A stretch of DNA of 64,000 nt from Edolisoma coerulescens (taxonomy: Eukaryota > Chordata > Aves > Passeriformes > Campephagidae). The translations under genes and the position numbers were made by a program. The notes under the pieces were generated by a model, which did no database searches, had not been told where the DNA came from, and saw only the letters and a list, made by a program, of their open reading frames with translations. The stretch is from NCBI GenBank assembly GCA_013397115.1, contig VWZW01002677.1, positions 124,001 through 188,000 on the forward strand, read 5' to 3'. Shown piece by piece: positions 13,201-26,680 of this stretch (position 1 is its first letter; each line of letters begins with the position of its first letter).

Positions 13201-15553
13201 GGGCGAGGATGGGGGCTGTGAAGGGAGCCCACGGAGCTCTGTCAGAGCAGGGAGGTGGCTCTGGCTGCTGTCCTAGCTGGCCCCTAGCTGACAGCACATC
13301 AGTAATTTATACCCCAGTGATAATACATTGTAGTGCCAGTAACTTTTTATAACGCTCATGAAATTCCTTATTCCTGTGGGGAAGCATTCCTGCAGCATGG
13401 GCAGCACAATGATCACTTTCAGATGTCAGCGTGGACTCGGGCTTTGCTACCCTGCCAGCTCTATGCTAAGGTGACCAGATTTTCTGGGCTCCAAGTCAAG
13501 GAGAAGTAGTTTGGAGGGCTGGAAGGAGGAGGAATGCAGACCCCACCTGGGATATCATTACAAGCCTTCAGGCAAGCCAGGAATCTCTTTCCCCTTTCTC
13601 ACGTCTGCCTCCCATTCCTCTGCCATGCCCTGACAGCCAGGTCCTAAAGGGCCGTGTCAAACAGCCGTCACAGCCTGCTGTGGTATTTCATTTAAAGTCA
13701 CTTTGGTTCACGATTTAATCCTCGCCCTACATTCCTTTGGTATAATCTGTGTAGGTATTTTCCAGGGTTCACCCTGTCCTGCTCATGCCAGCTGCAGGAA
13801 CTCCAGACTTCAAGAAAAAGTGAGCAATGAGGCAGCGCCCTCCAGCACGGCCATGCCTGGCGCTGCCAGGCCGGGCTGGGGCAGGAATGCCCTTGGTGGG
13901 GAACACCAGGCAAGGGAGATGATTTTTCTCCTGAAAACGTTATCACTGGAAACGTGTGTTAAACAAACTGAAGGCAGCTCAAATGTCTCATCTGCTTAGC
14001 AGTGCCAGTTCAGGATGGGCCAAGGAATAATGACCACCCTCGGGAAAATACGAGGGCATGACTGAGCTTCAGTACCTGCCTTGCTCTCTGTGTGCTTCGT
14101 GAACAGGAAGTTTCTTTCAAAATCCTTTTTGTTCCCTACTGTAACAGAGTAAAAGATTTTGGGGAAAACCTCAGGTTTCTTGCAGGAAGGTGACAGAGGC
14201 ACAAGTGCCTTAAGATGCCCTAAGATTCCAAAGTCATTCCTTTGAAATTTGCTCCTGTGCGCTCATTTTATGACATTTCTAAGGTATTTGTGAGCTTTTT
14301 TTCCTAACTTTCTGCTAAGTGATTTCCTGTCTTTTCTGCCTGAAAAAGAAACAATTGCATTATTATTGCAGTAACAGATGTGCTTATTCCTACAATTAAA
14401 CATTGCAAAATGAGAAGTAGTATTGCCCTGAAAGAGTTACAGATACCTATATTCCATTTCTCCTACATAACTAGGAGCTTGGGGGTAATGATCTGGATTC
14501 CAAGGTCCAAACCATAACTTCAATCTTTCTGTTGTGTTTTATCAAAGGTGTGGTGGGCTGTGATTGACTCCAGAGGATTTGGTTTAGGCTGTTGTGGATA
14601 CAGGTTTTGGAACTCATGGGAAGTAGATCCACAAAAGAGAGTTTCTATCTGGCTATAAAATATGTAAAAGACTGTGGAGTCAAGAAAGGACTTTTGCAGA
14701 GGCATTTGAGAAGATCAATACTGAAATAACTGTGGTGGTGTTCCTGTTCTGTTGCTGAATGTGTCAATTCCTCCCAGTTAATGTAATTACAGATTGCACA
14801 GATCCCTTAGCACTGTAACATCTCCTCTCTGCTAATGATACTTGAAACAGCAGAATGTCCCTAGGAAAAATCTTGTAATATACTGTGCTTTGGCTTTAAT
14901 TAAACTTCAAGCAACCTTTATCTTCTAAAAATTGTGTGTAAGTAAGATACACATGATGTTTAATTTGAAATAGAAATAGCATCACTTTAGAATCATCTGT
15001 TTAAAGACACGTGCATATAATTCTTCACTAGCCACTGGAGCTACAGTGTAGTAGGACACAAGGTCAGCTCCAACTCCTCTTTTAGCTGCTCTGAAAATGG
15101 GAGGATTTGTCCAGCTGGGAGAAAAGATCAGTTCAGACGTTGTTTTCTGCCCATTGATGATTGTTCTTCACATGGACAAATTGTAATTTTAATGAGAATA
15201 TGTATTTTCCCAAATTTATCATGGCCTGAGGCAGGTTGGTAAAAGTTTTTTTGTCTCCTCTTGGCGTGAGCTTTAATGGACTTCAGCAGTGGAGGGGTTG
15301 CATGAGAATTAGATATTTCCAATTGGTTCTGCAAAGAGGTTGCTCGGGGTGAGTCTGTAAAACAAAGCACTTTTCACTGTGACAAAATCCTGCCTTTTTT
15401 ACAAGTTTCTGGGACCACCTGCTGTGGCCAGAGTCAGATTCTTCCATGGTGTGTTGGAAATGCAGTCAGGCTGGACTGAAACATCTGGGAAAAAAAGGCC
15501 CCTGGATAATTACTGAATTTTGAATAATCACCCATCCCATAGTGTTCTTTGTT

Positions 15554-15563
15554 CCCCCCCCCC
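15554..15563. repeat. Poly-C tract (10 nt)
   Basis: A run of ten C. It is prone to length error in sequencing and has no other visible role. Confidence 0.8.
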
Positions 15564-18500
15564 GTTGGAATTGTAATGAGGGATCATCTCAAGGTACAAA
15601 GAATTTTAAGCTTTCCAGTTGTTCAGACATTGCACGGTGCTTCCAGGACGTCTAGTCCCCGGAGGCTCTTGGTTGAATGTGGGATGGCAACAAAATCTGT
15701 AAGGTTTTTTTATTGGTTTAAGAAGGACAGGGGAGGTGAGTACTTAAATACAGAGCTGGGAAAATAAGAGGGAGCATGAAGCCTGGATTATGGTGTAGAA
15801 GCACAAATCGTAAGTATTTATTTAGTCTCTTAGGGTATATGAATGTCTTGGCTTTCCAAATGGGCACTGAAACATCTGTTGCTTCTTTGTTTACCATCTG
15901 TTTTGTCCATCCTTCAGGCCAGAAAGAAAAACAATCAGGGCAACTTTTTTGGCCCAATTTTGTCTTTTCCAGCCCTTGTGATGAGAGAGAGCTCTCCACT
16001 TTCCAGAAGAAGGAAGCCCTAGGAAATACAACTGGGATGTCACAGAAAGGCAGGCTCTGCTTCTCTTTGTAAAGTTCTCACTGGCCCTGCTCCAACCTCT
16101 TTTTCTGTTGCCTGGGTTTCTTTCATCCAGTTGCCAAAGAAGTGGCAGTTTTGTGTAATGTGCTGATACATCCACACCGCTCTGCTCACCTGCAGGCAGC
16201 AGGACATCCATCATTGCCCCTCTCATTTCAGGCCAGCCCCTTAAATCTAACTAGCTGTGGCAGGCGTTCACCGAACACCTAGAGGAGGTGTTTAGGCAAG
16301 GAAGGCCTGGCTGCATCTCCTGAAATGTTCCATTGTGGAGGCTGTGGGGCCAAACTGAGAGCCCAGCTTTGTGTGAGGGTGTCAGGGCCCGGTGCAAGGG
16401 AGGAGCAGGAAATAAATGCAAATAGAGACGTCAGCTGCTCGCTCAGCTCAGCCGTTTCCTCGTGCAGAGCGAGCGAAATCTGTCCCCTGCGTTGAAGGGC
16501 CTGTTCCCAGGGCACCTCGCCCGTGTGTTTGTGAGGCAGAGCACATCTGTGCAGCTGCTCTGGCCCCTGGACAGGGGGATTTCATCAGCACTGGTGGAGG
16601 GAGGCCAAATGGACGCTCTTGTTTTGCAGTCAGCCTGCAACTTTCCTCGGGCAGATCCTGCAGTCGGCTCTCCCAAGCGGGGCGTAGCTTCGCTCTTTAA
16701 GGGTCCTCGTGGAACATTCCTGGTTTGACACAACCAGCCACTTCCAATTACACCTGCATCTGCTGTTCAGGGCAACAGCAAACACACTTCAAGCAAAAAC
16801 ACAAGAAATTACTCAGAGGAGCAATGGCCTGCCATGTGCAAAGTGTGTTTGCTTCTTTGCTGCTCCCCAAGCCCTGAAACAGTTTTGGGGGAATGGTTTT
16901 TGTCATTACAAATCATTAATAATTTTGGGATGTTACTTAGGAATGCTTCTTTAGACAAATGGGTTATTTGCTCATGTTAAAAAAACCTGCTGTGTCAAAA
17001 TACACATGTGCTACTGCGAGTGTTCCCATAAAGCCTCAGTATCACAGTTCTGAAGGGCTTTGATGAGGTACTTTGTTTCTCGTGACTTTTACCTTAGTGT
17101 GCTGATAACTTAGCTGTTTGTTGCCTCTATTTTCCGTGTTGTCACGTGTGGACGTGGTGACAAACAAAGACAAAAACCCCACAATACCCAGTTCTCTGCA
17201 GGAGTCGCAGACATCTGCAAAGAAGAGATGTAAAACACAGCACCCTGATTTCCACAAATGTTCTGTCTGTTTTCTGCCAGTGTGAACAGTGGCATGTAGA
17301 GCAAGGTGTTTAGAAATGTTCTGTATCGGTCTGACTCTTCTCAGAGTTTAGTCTGTGCTAATATATATAGAAAATTCTCTTTTTTTGGTGCAAGGTGGAG
17401 AATTTGGGTCACGTCTCTGCTCCAGGCAAAGCAAAGTTTCTTTTTCCATTCCTTCCTTTGGAATAAGCGAGCTGGAGGATACCTGAGGGTGGGGGATGCC
17501 ATGGTGCAGGTGAGCAGCTCTTCTGTCTCTGTGCTCCCTTACCCTCAGCAGTGTCAGATTCAGAGTGCAGGACTGCTCTGGGTGCAGATGCATTCCCTCT
17601 GTGCTTGTTTGCCTCCCAGCCCACAGCTCATAGCACAAACTATGTAGCAATTCAGCAAAATTATTGCCACACATTTCATTCACGTGGACTGATGTTTTTC
17701 TAAGAAATTGGATTGTGCTTTAATGCTTCCTCAACAATTATCCAAAACTGTTAGTGGTCCTGGTCAAAGTCCAGCTCTGACTAAAGTGTGAGTTTAGCTG
17801 AATCACAGACCGCTTCCAGCACATTCCAGAGCACAGGAGAAGATGTCCTGGCTTCTCAGAAATGTCACGCTGCCATCATCCCCCCGAAGAGCAGCTCTCG
17901 TGCAGCCCAGCCTGTCCGGGCCAGGGCAGAACCCATCTGGGCCACCCGGGGCCTGGGTTTGCCCACGGACACGGATTTCTGCTGGGAGCTCACGGCTCTG
18001 TCTGCCAGGGAGCTCTTCTGGTGCTGGCAAAGCCGTGTCAGTGCCAGTGAAGTCGTCATCCCAAGCCTTGTGTTCACTCCCCTGTTTTCCATGCCCTGCT
18101 GCAGGGAGGGTGAAGTCCTTTGCTAAACAATTGAAGAAATCTCCCAGAATTACATTTCTCTGTTTCTGTTGAGGCTGAACTGAGATCCCTCACTCAGATT
18201 GCTCAGCTCAGAAGAAGGATTATACTGAAGGGATCTGCCTTCTATTTTTTTAAAACATTTATTTTCTGTTTATACTTTGGAAAAGAGGAGAAGTGGCCTT
18301 GCAGCTGCACTGCTTTGCCAGGCTCCAAAGATCTTGTTAGTGTCCCCTCTCTTTAAAAACAGCCCTGGTGTTCGTGAGCCGAGAGGAGAATTTGGGAGGC
18401 AGATGGGGCTGTGCTGTCCTGTGCCCTGGGCAGGGGGTGAGGTGAGGGCAGGGGCTGTGCCCAGCTCAGAGCAGCAGGACCGGGCTGGGGCAGGAGCCGC

Positions 18501-19619
18501 AGGGATCAGAGCTTTGGGCAGAGCGCCCGAGGCTCCCGAGGGTGATGGGGAAGGAGCTGTGCAGAACACGCTCAGGAAATGTCCTCCTGAACTGCTCGTT
18601 TGTTCACCCAGACTCGTAACTTTGGATGGCCTGAATTAGGTGTCATTTGTGCTGAAAGGATTGAATAGCTCTGGCAAAGTATTTATAAACCTGTGTAGTA
18701 TTTTTAAAACGGAAACATTTCATTTTGGTATTTTAACGTGGAATATATATTTCTTTTATTGTGACACACTGAATCTGAGTGTTCTCAGTGTTGTGTTTCA
18801 AGAATGAAACCAGACTCAGGGTTTTGTTACATACATGTAGGGACATTGTCTTGAAGAAGAAACTGGATTTTTTTGCCAATCTAGGATATATTACTGCAAC
18901 TCCCTGCCTTGTTTTCCATTTTGATCACTATAACCAGACTCCTCAGCTCTTTGCTTCACCCCGCTCAGTGCCTCAGCCACCTTCTACTGGTCTTCAGGAG
19001 CTTCTGGTTTTCTGTTTCTTGTTCCATCAGCAGCAACCAGACAGTGCTTGTTGCCTTTGGACACCAAATGCCGACACACTTCCCTAAAGAGCAGAGTTTT
19101 CAGGGTGTGGATATCCCACTCAATAAGATGAAGTTTAATCAGCACATTTTAAAATTATTTTTGTGTATTCTTTGTCTCTGATGTTTTGGATCTGTTTTTT
19201 TCTTCTGTTTTCTGGGAATTACAATGGATTTAACTGAAAGCTGTGCTGAAGGAGTTTAGCAGAGTGTGTTCATGACGTTTTTGTTCAGCTGAGACAACAT
19301 GCCCATGAAGTCTGGTATATAAGTTTGAAAAGTCAAAATTAGTGGATTTGCATTCTGTTTCCTGGTGCTCTCCATGAAATCCAAGTTCAGTTTCTGCCCT
19401 GCATGCCAGGCTCTCGCCTGTGCCAGCAATGGCAGATGTATAGCATAGCTTGGTCCTGGAATGAGAAGGCAGAGCACGGGAACCCTGTCTGGGCAGGTAA
19501 ATCGAGGAGATGAGCACCGGGGCTCTGTTCCTCACTCTGCAGGGACACACCCCAGCCCCGCAGTCTGAGCTGTTTGTCTGGCTGAGCGTGTGCTCAGAAC
19601 AGCACTGACCATCCTCTGG

Positions 19620-19800
19620 CACGCACGTTTGACCACCTGACACGGCATTTCACCCCGGGGAGGAGATCCCACCCTCGGAGCAGAGCAAAGGAGCCGAGCC
19701 TGGGCTGTCTCAGCCCGTGGCGGGCGCGGCAGGAGCCGCGCGCGGGGATGAGCAGGCAGGCTGATCCAGGGAGGAACCTCGGGCAACGTTTGAGCGAGCC
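19620..19800. promoter_or_regulatory. Small CpG-rich patch in the intron
   Basis: The patch contains about a dozen CpG sites in its core (19645-19760), including ggcgggcgcggc and gccgcgcgcggg. It is shorter than a usual CpG island. No exon, TATA box or known motif is visible. It could be a minor regulatory element or just a GC-rich remnant. Confidence 0.25.
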
Positions 19801-22282
19801 AGGTAATTCAGGAGAAACAGAGGATTATAATCAGTCCCTGCTGATAGGGCTGATAAACTGTGAGATGGATCAACCTATTTAATGCCACCTGTATAAAATC
19901 ATGGATAGGACTGAAGGAATGATAGAATGCAAAATGAGACCCGGTAAGGTGCAGCAACTGTACAAGGCCAAAACTCTGTGAAAAGCTACATAATAAAAAG
20001 GAATATATGCAGAGGCCAGCAGCTGAATGCATTTGCACTGATCAGTGCCCATATTTCTGTCTGGAGTTTGCAGGTGTCAGCAGCTTTGAATGTATTCACC
20101 TTCCTGCACCCTCTCAAACAGCCTGAAACGTGCTTGTTCTCCCTCCTTCATAGGCAAACAGGGTATTTAATGTCCTCCCACAGCTGCCAAGCGGGTCTAA
20201 GGTGTTCTAAGGCACCAACATGAAAGTTTAAAGTTTGCTGTTTACCAAATGCATAAAGAAAAGGGTGAAGATGGAGTGGTTATTTGAGGAGTAAAATAAT
20301 GCAGGACTTCATGCAAAGAGCTGGAAGATGGGATAAACCAGGCAGATGGAGAGATGGAAATAAATCAATGACTCTGGAAGGTGCAGAGAACAGCAGGCTA
20401 TTGTAGAAGGTGACCCACTGGATCAGGTGAAGGTGTGTGAGCACACCCTTAGAAGGCTATTTGAGAAATGAAGAGCTGGTAAGAAGTCTTGTGTAAAAGT
20501 TATACTGGACCTGTTACTTCCTAGGCATAAATTCAGTTTCTTTTAAAGTATTATCCTGAGGTTGGGTTTGTCTGATCCTTTGTAGCACATTGGAGATGGA
20601 TTCATAAACTGCTTTGAAACATGATTTAAAAGAACAGAGTACAGCTACTGAGAATATGCTGAGGCCCAACAACCTTTTCTGTCTGCCTCATGTGCCCCTG
20701 GGGTGCCCTGCTATTCCTCCAGCAGAACTGCTTTGTGTTTCCTCTTATGAAAGCCTCAATCAATAGCCAACCTTGCTTCAGTGGCACAGTACAGTGTTAT
20801 TTTAAAACAGCATTTCCTTGTTGCCATCAATGCTTGCTTCATCAGAAATTTGTCATGCCAACTGTTATTTTACAGACAATCATTCACAGCTTTTAACTTT
20901 AGTTTAGGTACCTCTTTGAGGAGTTAATTCCTGTCTAGGAGGCCTAAGTGTCTGACCTGGGGGGTGTTAACAGAGCACCAGATGTCACTGCTGTCTGCAA
21001 ACAGTTTTGGTTATTAATAGCTGTTCTTTTAATTGAGGTGATGCTCTCTCTGTCTGGATGATCATCAGCCTTATTTGTCCTCAAAAAAAGAGAGAACTGA
21101 ACTCACCTTTTTAATTATCCATCTCTTTCATGCCTCTTCTCTTTTCCCAAGACTCAGAACAACCTGTGCACTGGCAGTTGTGTAATTATACTGCACCTGT
21201 GCTTGCCAAGCAAGTTTCCTGCCTTTCTGTGTTGTAACCCCTGAGCTCTCCAAGGGTCATCAGCTCTTTCAGTGGCTCCTGTCTCCTAAAACTCCAAACA
21301 TATGGAATTTTTGGTGAACTATTTCCGACCCAAACACAACAAAAGCATTTAATGTATGCTTACAATACTCAAGTTTTGAGGGCCTTTTGCAATTTCTTCG
21401 TTGTTGAGCAGGGTTTTATCTGGGGTGAAATGTTGCATCCCCCACAAGAGCTTCTTCCCTCTGTGGAGTGTTCCACGAGAGAGCTGGGCGTGTGCTGTGC
21501 TGTTGTGTTGGCTCCTGGCTCCACTGAGCACCATCAAAGAGAACAGGCAGGGGCCTGGGCTAGGGAGCCTTGAAAACTCTCCACAACGTGGTTCTGAAAT
21601 GTTCTGACCTCAGAGAAGAACCCAAATGCTGCTCCAAGAATCAGTGAAGAGCCTTGGGAATCGAGAATAAGTAAAAGACTTTTCTGCTTTCAGCGTTTCA
21701 GATCAGGCAGGGCTTTCCTCTGTCTCTCTCATGGGCACGTGCTCAGAGCGTGCCCCCGTTTGTGGCCAGTGGCTCTGCCCTCGGGACAGCGTCTCGCCCA
21801 CACCAGAGCTCTGCTGGACATCACTGCCTTTGGCATAAAAGCTGATGTAGGACACGTCTTCTGGGCTTCAGCCAGGCAAAACCTGTGCAGTTTGTCAGTA
21901 GGGGGATTAGAGCAGGAATTAACTGTGACGGCGTAAAGATTCTGTGCCACCTTACTCTCCTTCTATTTCATGTAAAGTGATGTAACACAGTGCCTTGTGG
22001 GCTGGACTGGGTTTGGCTCCAGAGGTGTTTGGAGCACAGCAGAGGTGGACGAACCTTGGTTCCAAAGCGGGGTGGGGTGAGCTGTGCCCAGGTGAGGGGT
22101 CCTGTCCCAGAAGCTCTCTGGTGGGCAGCTGCAGTGTCCACCCCCACGGCCCCTTGCTGCCCGGGGCTCTGCTGGGCAGTTTGTGCCCCCAGAGAAGCAC
22201 CACGAGGGGAAGGACTGGGGCTGTCAGCAATATCAGAGCAAAGTGACCTTTTTTCCTGAACTGTGATATTTTGTAACTTAAA

Positions 22283-22336
22283 TCTCTTTGGTTATCTTGG
22301 AGGTCTGTTCCAACTTTTACAATTCCATGATCTATC
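22283..22336 (+). mobile_element. CR1 LINE 3'-terminal fragment
   Basis: The segment reads ctttggttatcttggaggtc, then tgttccaac and attccatgat. This resembles the extreme 3' end of avian CR1 elements, where a ttggaggtctcttccaacc stretch precedes copies of attctatg. Only the tail is recognisable, which fits the strong 5' truncation of CR1. It is diverged and therefore old. Confidence 0.55.
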
Positions 22337-24293
22337 AGATATTGTTACTGCTTCTTCTTTAAGACCTTCCAAGACCCTCTGAACCTCGGGTTGCCTTGTT
22401 TTTCCCGTGTTTAGGAACACAAATGACCCATCCCAAGACTGAACTTGTGCAACCATCTCATCTCAGGCACAGATGCTGGTTTAATCTCAGTCTTGCTGCT
22501 CCAGCTCCTCATTCCCCATGGCTGGATCCCCTCCCAGCTCCTCGTGCCCCCAGCTGGGGGATGTGAGCAGCTGGAAAGTCCTTGGCTCGCACAAACACCA
22601 CTCAGCAACACCTAAAACATCAGTGTGGTACCAGCTTTATTCTTATCCTAGACCCAAACCACAGCCCTGGACCAGAAATGAGCCCTGTCCCAGCAAGGTA
22701 AGGTGGGGTCTTCCCTGGTAAGGTGGCACAACTGAACAGCAACCAAAATGCTGAGTTCACTTTGCACGATATTGTTAAATAAGGATCATGAGGGACAATG
22801 AACCCCCCACACCCTGGTCTTAATTTATTTTAAACAGCAAAACAAATGAAACCAAATTAAACTCATAAGTCATGGTGTGAGCAGAGTCCAAAAAAATGTC
22901 AGTTCCAATAAAATATGATAAGTAAAAGTATTGGCATAAACTCCAAGGATTTATATCACTGGCACCACAATAAGGCCTTCTTTAGCTGATCTTGAGACAT
23001 GACTCAAAATGTGAAGAATGAGAATACAAATATAAATAAAGGGATTTTTTTTTTTCTAAATGCTGAAAGGGTTATTTTTAACACAGTAAACATTTTTATT
23101 TTAAGTTAACACTAGTCAGTGCAATTGGAAGAACTTTTCAGTGGGTTTAGCACAACCTGCTGAAGTATCCAAAATAATCCGTACAGAACTGTCACAGAGC
23201 TGGATTAAATAGATGATTACACTAATCAGATTATAAAAACCCAGAGCATCATTCACAGCCTTCATAATGAGCTCCTGGCAATGAGTTCTGTATTACCTTT
23301 CCTTAGATTAACCACAGACCTGGAAGGCTGAAAGACCCATTCCAGAAAAGCACAACAGCACACACGTGGAGCAACACTCATGGCAACGAGTTTTTGGTCT
23401 GGAGTACCCGAGATATTTTTCATCCTTTAATTAAATAACGTCAGTGTTCAAATAACAGACACTGCCTGTCAAAGAATACAGTGCAGTCATTCAAGTGATC
23501 TCCACCAGAATAATTACCCTACAATCAAGCTGTAATTTGCCTTTTCAAGTAGACTGAATGATCTAGATTGATTGAAAAAAGGAGCTGCTTTTTAAAATAG
23601 AAAATAAGTGATGTTCATTTCACATTCCAAATTTTTAAAAAATAATTAATCCTGAGATGTCATTTGGCTAATGTGAAATAGCTTCTGACAAACCCCCCAG
23701 GATCTGGCTTGTAGCTTTAGGCTTATACTGGTGGGAGTTGGAACTGGATATGTGTAAATTAATCACAGCCTCTGTGGCCTTTCTACAACGAGATTTGTCT
23801 TGCCTTCAAACTATACGGAATTACTGTATCCGGAAACCTGGCCACAAGTAAATTGCCCAAAGTGTCCCCACCAGGCCCCCTTCTTCATTTTCCAGCAGTG
23901 ATAAATCCCCTTATCCAAATCCTCTTTTTCCTGCTCCGATGGCAGGGAATTGACAGAGCGGCTGGGGAGAGCCCTGGAGCCAGAGGGGTCAGCAGAGCTG
24001 TGCAAGGGGAGGTGCCCTGGGGTCAGGCTGCTCAGAGAGTGCAAACTGCTCCAAAATATGCTGAATTCAGAGGAGTTTGGCTTTCTTACACAGAGCTGAG
24101 AACATGGTCCTGGTTTCCTGCTGCCTTGCACTCTGTGTGGCTGTGTGGGCAGCGAGCCCTCTGCAATTCTGCTCCTGCCTGGTGGCATCTGAGACTGGCC
24201 TTGCACATATAAAAATGACCAGACAAGGGTCACTGGTGTCTTTACAATAGTTGGTTCATTTTTAGTCCTGTAAATACAATTTTTCTCTTTCTC

Positions 24294-24305
24294 TTTTTTT
24301 TTTTT
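24294..24305. repeat. Poly-T tract (12 nt)
   Basis: A T run at the end of a pyrimidine-rich stretch (24280-24305). No adjoining mobile element is recognised. Confidence 0.75.
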
Positions 24306-26502
24306 ATTCTGACCTTTAAATTTCTGTTGAATTCTGATTTTTATGAAATCTTAATGCTGTACAAGACCTCTCTTCAATAGGTATCTGTTCAAATCAAAGT
24401 ATTTAATTTGAGAAAATCATGTTGTATGATGAGAACACTGAGAGCAGAAAAAAGCTGACAGACAAATGGGTGTTTTATGGAAAGCTGGGAGAGGTAGAGA
24501 AAAATACATGTAGAGAAAAGTCTAAAGCAAACAAAAGATTTGACCAGCAAGTTAAATTATAAGGGTAAAGTTTAAAGCCATTTTTTCCAGAAAACCTTGA
24601 AGGTTTTGTGGAATAAGACGATTTCTTCGGTCCTGAAGGACTGACTGTAAGAGCATAGGAAATTGGACCAAAATTAATAAAAATGAAAACTATGTGAACC
24701 TTTGGTCAGGCTCTGAACCAAGCAGTTCCCAAGTTTTCATGAAATTCAAAAGAAGATGTTGTTAACTCAACAATGCAGTGTGAGACTCTGCACTGCTGGG
24801 TTGATGTTTGAACTGGATTTAAATGCTGGGGGAAGAGCTTTTCATGTGGCATTTCTGGTTGGTGGCTAACCAGGCCTCAGGGTGACTCCCATGAACTGTC
24901 ACTCCCAGGAACCTGAAAAAGATGCACTTTGTGTGCCAAGAGTCAGATGTGCTCTGAGCAAACCATGCAGTTTTGGAGGAGTGTCCCAGCTTTCTGAGCT
25001 TCCTGAAGCTAAAATAAGAAAAAAGACTGGAAATTATCTGGTTTTGGTAGAGTTCATCTTTCTGCCAATCCACCACTCTTCATTTTTTTCCCTTTCTTGT
25101 GATATTCCAATTTTAAATAGGACCAAGCTGAGCCATCAGAAAATCTGTCTTTATCCCAAGCAGCTCTCAGGGACCTGCCTGTGGTACAAACCCTGCGAGT
25201 TCTGGGGGCAGTTCAGGTGCTTCATCTCTTTCCAACCGAGCACAGAGCTCCTCACAGGCTCTCTGCTTTTGTTTTAACTCTCTGAAACAAAAGTGTGGAT
25301 GTTCCTCTGTCAGTATTCTCTTGTTTTCACTCCTTTTACCTGCAGTCTTTAAGGATGTTGCTGAATTGAAATATAAATTGCTTTCTTTCATAATAGCAGT
25401 CCTGAATATGTAAATCTGCTCTCTGTAAGGGTGAATATTAAGATGAACCTATTTGCAAAGAAGCTTATTTTCATATATTTACCCCCATGCTTTTACTGCC
25501 TTAAATATGGTCCCTCAATTTGGGCTTTTGTGGTTCCCTTGATCACTGTGTTTGTGAACTGCAGTTGTACAAAGTGAGTGTCTGTGATTACAAGAGGAAA
25601 GTGGAAAGATAATTTTACACTGACCAAGCCTTTGATATCTAAACCCGATTTCTGGATCTGGCATAATCTACTTCTGTAACTTGGGGCAAGCTTTGTAAAT
25701 GTGGTTGGGTCACTTGGATGAAATAAAAAGAAGCATGGTGAATTATCTCAAGAAGGGAAATGGCCAGTAATAATTCTGTTTGCCCATCTGTGTAGTGGAC
25801 ACAACGATCTTCCAGCTTTTTTTCTTGTTCTTAACCATTCTGTTCTCTTTGGCTGTTTGTCTCCTCAGAGCTGGAACTGAGTGTGTGCTCAGTGCTTGGC
25901 AGGTTGGCACCTGACCCACAGACTTGGCACAGAGGTTTTTGGATATATTGCTGCATCTCTGTCTGGAATTAATTGGCAGATAATTTATGATATTGTTTCT
26001 GAGAAGTCTTCCTTTTCCAATGGACATATTTTAAAAAACCCAAACAACTTCCCATCCCCACCTTCCAAATAAGACCTGAGCAAGCCACATTCTGGCCCCA
26101 CTAATGGCCAAGCCCCCCCTGACTTCCCAACACCCAGGAGCTGCCTCTTTGTGTATCGAGATTATTTTTGCAGTAAAAGCCAGTGAAGATACTGCAAACA
26201 ACTTGGGCAGCTCACTCAGTTGCTGGTTCCCATATGCCACAAATATTTTACTACTTGGTCTGTGTCCATTTCTCATCATAAATTTGAATCAAACATGTAT
26301 TTTTCAGCTTGCTAGTAGGATCTTTGGGGAAGGAACCGTTACACAAAATGAATCACTAAGTGATTTTTCTGGCTCTGTAGTTGAGACAATGGCCCAAAAC
26401 TCTTTTAAATCCAAGGAGAGACCAGCTGGCTTAAGTGGGTTTGTGATCAAACCATGGGTTTTGTAATGAAGTTCACTTCGTAGGCAGGTTCAGCTGGGCA
26501 CA

Positions 26503-26680
26503 GAGGCACTGGGCTTGTGTGGACACACAGACACTGGGCTTGTGTTGGACATACAGGCACTGGGTTTGTGCAGGGTGTACAGGCACTGGGCTTGTGTTGG
26601 ACACACAGACACTGGGCTTGTGTTGGACATACAGACACTGGGTTTGTGTTGGATGTCCAGGCACTGGGTTTGTGCTGCAG
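26503..26680. repeat. Minisatellite, about 7 units of 26-27 bp
   Basis: Seven occurrences of cactgggyttgtg are spaced 26-27 bp apart and linked by ttggacacacaga-type spacers. The unit is moderately diverged (acacacag, atacag, gtgtacag, tgtccag). The array opens frames in all three + frames and on the - strand. The repeated peptides there (for example QTQCLYVQHKPS) come from the tandem DNA and are not evidence of a protein. Confidence 0.94.
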
